Assembly: GCA_030015575.1 (NCBI GenBank)
Contig: JASDDO010000016.1
Location: forward strand, 460,240,141-460,304,140
DNA: 64,000 nt
Reading direction: 5' to 3'
Origin: Agapanthus africanus
Lineage: Eukaryota > Streptophyta > Magnoliopsida > Asparagales > Amaryllidaceae
Positions 56,915-64,000 of this stretch are shown in pieces (the first letter of the stretch is position 1; every line of letters starts with the position of its first letter). The notes under the pieces are model-generated. The model worked only from the letters and a program-made list of their open reading frames with translations. It was not told the DNA's origin and did no database searches. The position numbers and the translations under genes are program-made.

Positions 56915-57960
56915 GGTATGAAGAGAGAAGGAAAGAAAGGTAGAGAAAAAGGAGGGGAAAAAATATTTTTTTTTTTTTTTTTTTTTTAGTTAGTTGTTAG
57001 CAAAAGAATGAAGTATACACAAAAAAGAATATGGACAAAAATCACGACACAAAAATACCACACACCTAATCGTTCTAGGGTTCACCTAGGTCAACTAGAC
57101 CTGCTCGAGAACTTGATTGTCGAAGTAAAACTGTGTCGAGAAACAGGCTCAAGATACACTGATCACGAGGCCAGGTAAGTGCAGAGATAAGGGGAGGTTT
57201 TCCAACGCTTTCGCGAAGTTCCTTAATTAAATAACCCTTTCTCTTTTGGCGGTTTCGCCGTTAACACTTTCCTAGACACCCCGTAAACAATATACCGTTA
57301 AGCAAGCTTCTAAATACAGTTAACTTCTCCTAGTGAGCGCGAAGTCCTTAAGGCTTAAAGTCTAGTTTCTTTTAAATTTGTGCGGGTAAACGTTATGCTC
57401 AAGTTCGTGATTTGTGGGCCACGGAAAAAGGTGATGAAATCCTTTACCGTATGTTGTGGGGTTCGCTTGCCCTTAAGTCCGTATTAATGTATGCAATGCG
57501 CAATTCAAAAATTCTATAAAGAATCAAACAATCGTTTTTTAGTTTAAGCGCGGCGCTGCAACAAATACGGGTTAGTCAATTTTTTTAGCGTTTGCTAGCG
57601 AACTTGCAAAGAATCCTGCAAAGAATAGTATATTGGAAGCGTCGGATTTGAGAAGAAGGTGTTAGTAAAATACGTACCGTTAAGTTTTGGGTTAGGAGAC
57701 CCCCGTTGAATCAAATCCGGTAAGCTTGAAAGGTTCGCTTGCGCGGGTCAAACTACCCGGATCTTTGGCACTGTACTTCGTAATCACCTTAACGTTGAAT
57801 GTACACTTTGCTTCCCCACTATCGCAGTTTGCAAATACGCAAAATTCTGCACACTTGCCCACAAAAATATTGTCCAAAAAACAAAAAAGAATATATATAT
57901 TTTTTTTATATACAAAAAGAATATTAACCCGAATAACAAGAAAGAAAATACGCTACCGTC
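56915..57960 (-). other. 5' leader of the young element
   Basis: About 1.05 kb between primer site and ATG. It contains an oligo-A run of about 23 bases on the coding strand (56990-56968), a pyrimidine-rich run just before the ATG, and a 61-codon upstream frame (57877-57692). Confidence 0.75.
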
Positions 57961-57978
57961 TCCCCGGCAACGGCGCCA
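57961..57978 (-). promoter_or_regulatory. primer binding site, Asp-tRNA type
   Basis: The minus strand reads tggcgccgttgccgggga, the classic primer site of Athila elements, two bases from the 5' LTR. Confidence 0.95.
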
Positions 57979-57980
57979 TT

Positions 57981-59692
57981 TGATCGCACGCTTTTGGCGT
58001 GTCGGATGTTCAAAGAATTTAAGTGTAACCGCGATCAGGACGGTGTCGCTTTGCAGCTAGCCGGTGAGCACGGGTCGGTCCACAGGGAGATGGTGTTATC
58101 TTACCTTCTTGCTTTAGACGAGTCAATAAAGAATCTTGTATGAGTTTTGTCTAACCTATGTGTTATCTGCAAGTATAAAGTTGTTAAGAAAATACGAAAT
58201 TCTAAGCTAAGAAATCCGTACTCAAAACCTTTGAGCCGAGTCTTGACCAATTGAAGCTTAGCAATTGGCAACAACGTGGATTAGGGGATTAAGCGCGGTA
58301 TTCGTGGAATCCGGCTTATTTACCCTTGTCCTTCCGTTCTTGTCTCTTGCCTTCGCCTCCGGCCAAACCGAACGCAACCGGTCGTGGTTAGGAATCACCG
58401 TTACCTTGTCAGGGTACGGTGCCTAACGGAGCGCTTGCGTATGGTTTGGGCGGAGTTCAAAAGGAAAATAACGGGAAAAGGAAATGAGAAGAAAATGTTA
58501 ACTTATAAAACCGTATTAATTCTTAACAACAACAATAATTACAACATTCACAAAATAAACAAAAGAGAACAAAAAGAAGAGAACAAAGAAAAGAAAAGAT
58601 ACAAGTATTAAAGTGCATGAATAAAATTGCAAGTAATAAAAAGACAAGTAATAAAAAGCGAGTAATAAAAAGAACAAGAAAAGAACACGGAAGTAGAACC
58701 CAAGCCAAGCATGTGCTCAATAGCCAACCCTTAAACTTGCAAGCTCAATGAAGAGGTTGCAAGATCAAGGGAAGGGTAGAAAACGCATGTGAAGTGAAGA
58801 ACTAGTCCCGGGAGAAAATACGACCTTTGAGATCAATAACTAACCCTTAACCATTCAAGCTCAATGAAGAGGTTGAATGAGCAAGAGAAAGCAAAAATCT
58901 CAAAGGGGAAGAAGAAGCACAAGAGAATGATACAAAACCCTCATCTTTATTCACATCCATAAAAAGCTCTCACTACAATTCATGGAAGAGGAATGAAGAA
59001 GAAGAAGAAAAAGAACTAAAAACTACAAAAGAAAGAGGAACAAAAGAATACAAAAGAATGCCCCTTGGCTTTGGCAAGTTCTGCTGTATTTATAGGCAGG
59101 GAAATAGGGTTCTAGGGCAACCAGCAGACCAGAGATGAAGTTCCAAGAATACCCCCAAAAACCGTCGGCAAGTGGGCCCCACATGGCCGCGGAAGGGCGG
59201 CCAAAACCCCCATTTGGCCGCGCTTCCGCGGCCGTTTGGTGGAGTTGGGCAGTGGTCTTTTCTGTGGGTTCCTGGTTTGGTGTCCCCTGTTGTCTGATAC
59301 ATGTAGTTTCTGAAATTACTTTCACATTTCTTCCAGAATTTCTGTTGAGGAAAGGTGGACTTTTTGTCAAGATTTGGAATGATTGCCTCGAGCTCCGCGT
59401 AGATCTCTTGGATCTTGTGCTACCATTGAGCCTTGTGCCTGAAAACGACATTGATTTGACATTTTGTCTTCCTAAACTGGTATCTGGCAGCATACGGATG
59501 AAGAGCGGAGACCGTGTTTTATCAGTGGTTGGCAGGAACCCGGATATTGTCGTGTTTTCCATGAATTTCACCGTTTTAGGACCGAGAACCTGTATTCTGC
59601 AAATATGTGATAAACACGGATAAAAAGCACCTACCTATAAACACACGAGCGTAAGAATGGGCGGTATAAAATGCAGTATTCTGTTATGAACA
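57981..59692 (-). repeat. 5' LTR of the young element
   Basis: 1712 bases, partner of 51869-53580. The TATA box TATAAATA on the minus strand lies at 59094-59087, about 600 bases from the LTR start, and drives transcription toward the orphan frame. Confidence 0.97.
59087..59094 (-). promoter_or_regulatory. TATA box in the 5' LTR of the young element
   Basis: Minus strand ctgccTATAAATAcagc. The same site is in the 3' LTR at 52975-52982. Confidence 0.75.
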
Positions 59693-60310
59693 TGTCTCGT
59701 CCAGGAACAAACCGCCCAAATTGGCCCTTTTTGACAGGAAGTCCAACCCGAAGGACCACTTAGACGCGTTTATGGTGGGCATGAGCTTCCAAGATAACTC
59801 GGATGTGGCCCAATGCAGGGCTTTCCCCACCACCTTCATCCGCGCTGGTTGGGATTGGTTCCGCGGGCTCGCACCGCGCTCCATCTCAACCTTTGACGAG
59901 TAGGCGACCCAATTTCTCAGTCATTTCGTCGGTAACCGACGACAGAAAAAGATGGTCGATTACCTGTTCACCGCCAAAAGTGAATACAGGGAATCCTTTA
60001 ATGGGTACGTCACCCACTTCTACAACGCCCTCCTGGAGGTTCCCGAGCACCGTGACAAAACGGTTATCACTTCCCTAAGGTCGGGTCTTAGGCACAAAGA
60101 GTGGCTCCGCTCTTTTGCATTGACGCAACCTAAGACCATGGCCGAAGTAAAAGTACGGACCGAGCGAGAAATCCAACTCGAGTCAGAGGTGAACTCTAAC
60201 CTGCCCCGGGGTGACCAAGCAGACCGGAAAAGACGGGACAGGGAGGAGAAAAGAAAGTTGATTGTCCAAAACCCTATTCCCCGAGATTCCATGAGTACAC
60301 TCCTCTGAAC
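59693..60310 (+). pseudogene. gag core of the Tat-type element, after the insertion
   Basis: The core motifs KSNPKDHLDAFMVGM, CRAFPTTFIRAGWDWFRGL and SISTFDE lead to a TAG (59901). Then QFLSHFVGNRRQKK, YLFTAKSEYRESFNGYVTHF and TEREIQLESE follow in frame. Both halves belong to the retrotransposon gag family. The reading frame matches that of the sequence before 51869 once one copy of TGTCT is discounted, so the insertion is an otherwise clean interruption. Confidence 0.88.
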
Positions 60311-60642
60311 GTTTCCCAGACAGAGCTACTAGAGGATGCTAAAGGCAAGAGGTTCTTTAAGCTCTCGCCGGATACCCAGAGGACGGGCAAGTGGCTCCGC
60401 GGCCCGTACTGTGCCTACCATAGGTCGCAGGGGCACCCGACCGAGAGCTGCAAGCAGCTCCGTGACTACATCGAGAAATTGATCCGCTCTTATCACCTGG
60501 CGAAATACCTACGAGACAAGCGGTAGGCGGAGCAGGAGTAAACGGACCAACCCTTTCCCGGGGAGTTAACAATCGGGCAGATCATGGTCATTTTGACGGA
60601 TCCAACTCCGGACAGTAGGGAAAACACTGCCTCCTACCGGTC
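60311..60642 (+). pseudogene. gag C-terminus with a zinc-ligand motif
   Basis: A frame with YCAYHRSQGHPTESCKQLRD and IRSYHLAKYLRDKR is visible at about 60400-60520, a C-x2-H..H-x4-C type motif typical of Tat Gag. A TAG at 60525 and another stop follow. Confidence 0.75.
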
Positions 60643-61175
60643 ATGGCCATAAGTGATTCGCTTCACAAGAAATGCAGGAAGGATGACTCGATCATCTTCA
60701 CCGACGAAGACCTTCACGGCATATCACTCCCACACAATGATCCTCTTGTGATAACAGCCCGAGTTCACTGTTACGTGGTCCGGAGAATATTGGTCGATTC
60801 AGGGATCTCAGTGGATATCTTGTTCTACGACTATTTCCAGCGTATAGGATTAGATCCATCTGATCTTCGGCCAACCTCCCACATCCTCTCCGGGTTCACC
60901 AACCATTCCATCCAGGCCGAAGGATCGGTCACCCTCCTCTTCAACATTGGGGAAGCAGGAAAAACGCGAATCATATGAACTTCCTCGTTGCCAAGATCCC
61001 GTCATCCTATAACACCCTCCTGGGATGCCCCACCCTAAACACCCTTCGGGTTTTGATTTCAACTTACCACCTTGCGCTCAAATTCCCTTTAGATAACGGG
61101 GGAATAGGCCGGGCCTATGGAGACCAACAAACTGCCAGGATCTGTTTCGCCTCGACATCTCATACCGAGGAGTAG
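60643..61175 (+). pseudogene. aspartic protease of the Tat-type element
   Basis: FTDEDLHGISLPHNDPLVIT leads to the active site RRILVDSGISVDILFYD, with D-S-G intact, and LSGFTNHSIQAEGSVTL. A stop at 60976 interrupts, and the C-terminal half continues with LGCPTLNTLRVLIST. Confidence 0.85.
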
Positions 61176-61378
61176 GGCGACGATTTTGAAGATATGCATG
61201 GTTCTTAGGGGTCCTTGGACACACGCGACGACCAAAAGGAAATTCGAGGTGCTCCGATGGAGGCGTTAGCGGAAGTTCCCCCATAGAGGGAGTTGACGGC
61301 CGGACTGTCCAGATCTCCTCTCTCTTGACAGAAGGCGTCCGCGAAGACCTGATCTAGTTCCTCTGGAACAACTCAGAT
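61176..61378 (+). other. protease-RT linker
   Basis: Broken coding between protease and RT; no domain is recognisable. Confidence 0.5.
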
Positions 61379-62566
61379 GTGTTTACTTGGACGCCAGCAG
61401 ACATGCCCGGGATCAACCCCGAGGTGATCTCCCACAAGCTCGGGGTCGAACCAAAAGCCAAGCCAATCCGACGAAAGAAAAGAAGTTTCGCGCTAATTAA
61501 ACAGAAGGCGATAGAAGACGAAGTGGATCGATTGCTCGCTGCCAACTTCAACAGAAACCTGGACTACTTGGATTGGCTGGCGAACACGGTCATGGTCAAG
61601 AAGGCAAACGGTAAATGGCGCATGTGCATTGATTTCACTGACCTAAACAAGGCTTGCCCAAAAGACATCTACCTGCTTCCTCAGATAGATCAGCTAGTAG
61701 ACAGCTCGGCTGGCCATGAATTACTAAGCTTCATGGACGCCTTCTCCAGTTATAATCAGATCCAAATGAACCCGACCGACGAAGAGCTGACAACCTTCAC
61801 TACGGATCGGGGAGTATACTGCTACAGGGTAATGCCCTTCGGACTCAAGAACGCCGGAGCTACGTACCAGCGATTGATCAACAAATTGTTCAAAACACAA
61901 ATTGGGAAAAACATGGAAGTCTACATCGACGACATGCTTATAAAATCTGCCTCGATAGCCGGACACACTATGGACCTCAGCGAAGCATTCAATGTCCTGC
62001 GAAAATATAAGATGAAGCTGAATCCAGCTAAGTGTGCGTTCGGCGTCACAAGCGGGAAATTCCTTAGGTTCATGGTTACCCATCGAGGAATCGAGGCGAA
62101 CCCAGAGAAAATCAATGCCATCATTAACATGGCAATGCCCAAAAGCAATGTCGATATCATGCGACTCACCGGGAGGGTGGCTGCATTGAGTCGCTTTATG
62201 TCTAGATCCGGGGAAAAATGCCTCCCTTTCTTCAGAGCCCTCAGGAATATCCCCAGGTTTGAATGGACCGAGGAATGCCAAAACACTTTAGAACAACTCA
62301 AGGCATACCTGTCGACCCCACCACTTCTCACCAAACCGGTTGAAGGCGACGAGCTGTTACTATATCTAGCAGTTTCTGACCAAGACGCAGGCTTAGTGCT
62401 CGTCAGAGAGTTCGAAGGGACGCAGATACCGGTCTGCTTTGTGAGCCATGTTTTCAAGTACGCGGAAACCAGACACCCGGCAATAAAAAAAAGTCCTTGC
62501 GCTTTTTATCGCTTCCAGGAAATTACGACACTATTTCCAGGCGCACACAATTCTCGTCTTCACTGA
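61379..62566 (+). pseudogene. reverse transcriptase and first RNase H of the Tat-type element
   Basis: 395 uninterrupted codons. PEVISHKLGVEPKAKPIRRK opens RT. CIDFTDLNKACPKDIYLLP, SFMDAFSSYNQIQM (first catalytic Asp), MPFGLKNAGATYQ and the box VYIDDMLIKS are all present, so the catalytic residues are kept. Then FGVTSGKFLRFMVTHRG and the RNase H entry LLLYLAVSDQDAGLVLVRE follow. A frameshift near 62490 breaks RNase H, which continues in another frame (SGRLEKWRWELSQFDIKYRP, ALADFVVEY). Confidence 0.92.
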
Positions 62567-62732
62567 ACAACCTTTAGGGAATATCCTCGCCTCCAATGAA
62601 TTATCGGGCCGCTTAGAGAAATGGAGGTGGGAACTATCCCAGTTCGACATCAAATACCGACCCAGATGGGCCATCAAAGCACAGGCCCTAGCCGATTTCG
62701 TTGTCGAGTACACCATTCCCTCAAAAGAAGGA

Positions 62733-63461
62733 ATGGCGGCTCAGGAACCCAACTCACGGCCCTCGGTCGAGGACGTGCCCGGCCCAATCCCGGATTGGGT
62801 ACTCTATATGGATGGATCCTCCACAGAGGAAGGAAGTGGAGGCCTGATCATTGGTGGCCCGAATGAGGCGGAAATGGAGTACTCCCTGAGACTTGGTTTT
62901 AAGGCATCAAACAACGCCGCGGTGTACGGGGCCTTATTGGCAAGACTGCGAATCACCTCCGGAGTGGGGATGAAGACCATCCGGATACGCAACGACTCTG
63001 CGCTAGTCGTCGGACAAGTAACCGGTCATTTCGAAGCCCGAGAACCTCTCATGATAAAATACCCGGCAGTGGTAAGAAAGCTTTGGAGAAATTTCGACGA
63101 AGTCCAAGTGGAGAAGATTCCCAGAAATTTGAACACCGAGGCTGATGCACTGAGCAAACTCGCATCTTCCTATTCAGCCAATCAGAAGAGAAATATCCTC
63201 TTCAAAGTCCTACCACGACCCAGTATCGAAGATGGAGAGGCAACACTCCAAATCTACGTGACCCAAGAAGATGTCCCGGACCGGAGAAAGACCATTGTAG
63301 AATTTCTGAAAGATGGGGTTCTTCTAAAGTCTGGGCCGAGGCTCGTCGGCTTCGAGCAAAAGCTCACCATTTCGTATGGAGCAAAGAAATTATACAAGAA
63401 GTCTTACACTCAATCTCTGCTCCGATGCATCGATCCCTACGAAACAGACTACTTCTTATGA
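62733..63461 (+). pseudogene. second RNase H and spacer to integrase
   Basis: WVLYMDGSSTEEGSGGLII, NNAAVYGALLARLRITSG and IRNDSALVVGQVTGHF form the archaeal-like RNase H. One catalytic block carries A-V where an acidic residue (EAEYEA) is usual. NLNTEADALSKLAS ends it. The frame is open to 63461. Confidence 0.88.
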
Positions 63462-64000
63462 GAAATACACGAAGGCATTGGAGGGGTGCATCAAGGGGCC
63501 TGCAGCCTGGTCCAAAAGACAAAAGCTCCAGGGGTACTATTGGCCGGGAATATATCAGGATGCCGAGAAACTGGTCAGAAGATGCAAAAGCTGCTAACTC
63601 TTCGGCAGCATTCCTCGCCTCCCCGCCACCAAAGTAACGCCACTAAGTTCTCCTTGGCCATTTGCGCAATGAGGGATGGATATGGTGGGTCAGCTCCCCA
63701 CCGGCATGGGTGGACACAAGTACATTCTTGTCTCCATTGACTACTTCACAAAATGGATTGAAGCCGTGCCAATCAGGAAACCAGACGCCGCCTCAATGAT
63801 AAAATTCCTGCAGAACAATATAATCTCCCGATTCGAAATCCGGAGGTGCATCATCACCGACCATGGAACCAACTTTGAGAATGACAAAGTCAAAGAATTT
63901 TGCAATGACTATCATATATTGATGATGTTCGCTGCGATCGTACATCCCCAATGCAACGGGCAGGATGAAATAGTGAACTGAGGCGTCATTCACGGGCTCC
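63462..64000 (+). pseudogene. integrase, 5' part, cut by the window edge
   Basis: The zinc-binding region is split over frames (GVHQGACSLVQK; GYYWPGIYQDAEKLVRRCKSC). The catalytic core begins DMVGQLPTGMGGHKYILVSI (63676 on), has FTKWIEAVPIRK and IITDHGTNFENDKVKEFC, with both Asp residues. A stop at 63979 precedes the window end. Confidence 0.85.

Larger units (their letters stand above)
51869..59692 (-). mobile_element. young non-autonomous LTR retrotransposon, Athila-like, with an orphan frame
   Basis: 7824 bases: two 1712-base LTRs at a constant offset of 6112 bases with no difference seen, perfect TGTCT target duplications, an Asp-type primer site and a polypurine tract. The interior (53581-57980) has no RT, RNase H, integrase or protease motifs on either strand. 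It has one 564-codon minus frame. The primer and purine tract are of the kind used by Athila/Tat elements, so an autonomous relative probably supplies the enzymes. Confidence 0.95.
50316..64000 (+). mobile_element. Tat-type Ty3/gypsy element, plus strand, running off the window
   Basis: 5' LTR (about 50316-51034), primer site (51040), gag (interrupted), protease, RT, two RNase H regions and the start of integrase, all on the plus strand. The window ends inside integrase, so the 3' LTR is not seen. The gag is split by the young Athila-like element (51869-59692). Stops and frameshifts occur in gag, pro and RNase H. Confidence 0.9.

Noticed and set aside
61724..62457. Minus frames of 178-185 codons
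   Set aside because: Antisense shadows of the well-preserved RT on the plus strand.

Overview
This window is plant nuclear DNA from a flowering plant; I cannot resolve the species. It is almost wholly transposable elements in several states of decay: Ty1/copia, Ty3/gypsy of Tekay, Tat and Athila-like types, and a CACTA DNA transposon. Primer sites match plant initiator-Met and Asp-type tRNAs. The only recognisable host coding sequence is one truncated WRKY exon at about 5.7-5.85 kb. There are no bacterial operons, CRISPR arrays, rRNA genes or intact tRNA genes.

Layout. (1) 1-5680: a copia LTR fragment, then a decayed copia element (509-5680) whose right end lies inside a WRKY exon. (2) 5.85-7.48 kb: non-coding DNA with a SINE-like piece. 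(3) 7484-40252: a four-deep nest. A Tekay-type LTR (7484-8599 and 39491-40252) is split by a CACTA transposon (8600-39490). The CACTA transposase gene is split by a Tat-type gypsy element on the minus strand (12091-34217). The RNase H region of that element is split by a gag-less chromodomain gypsy element (16527-26049) with a perfect ACTCT target duplication. (4) 40.4-47.7 kb: a decayed relative of the 51.9-59.7 kb element, interrupted by a 4026-bp solo LTR (41058-45083) with a perfect TAGGG target duplication. (5) 47.7-50.3 kb: LTR-like remnant and unassigned DNA. (6) 50.3-64 kb: a plus-strand Tat-type gypsy element that runs off the right edge. Its gag is split by a very young minus-strand element (51869-59692) with perfect TGTCT target duplications.

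The young 51869-59692 element is the best candidate for something little described. Its two 1712-bp LTRs look identical. It has an Athila-type Asp primer site and no pol genes. It carries one intact 564-codon frame of unknown function. Downstream of that frame are three modules, each a stem-loop followed by a polypurine tract of the form TTAAGTTTGGGGG; the last one is the real polypurine tract next to the 3' LTR. The older relative keeps all three modules, while most of the frame is absent from it. The modules may therefore matter to these pol-less elements, which must borrow enzymes from an autonomous partner.
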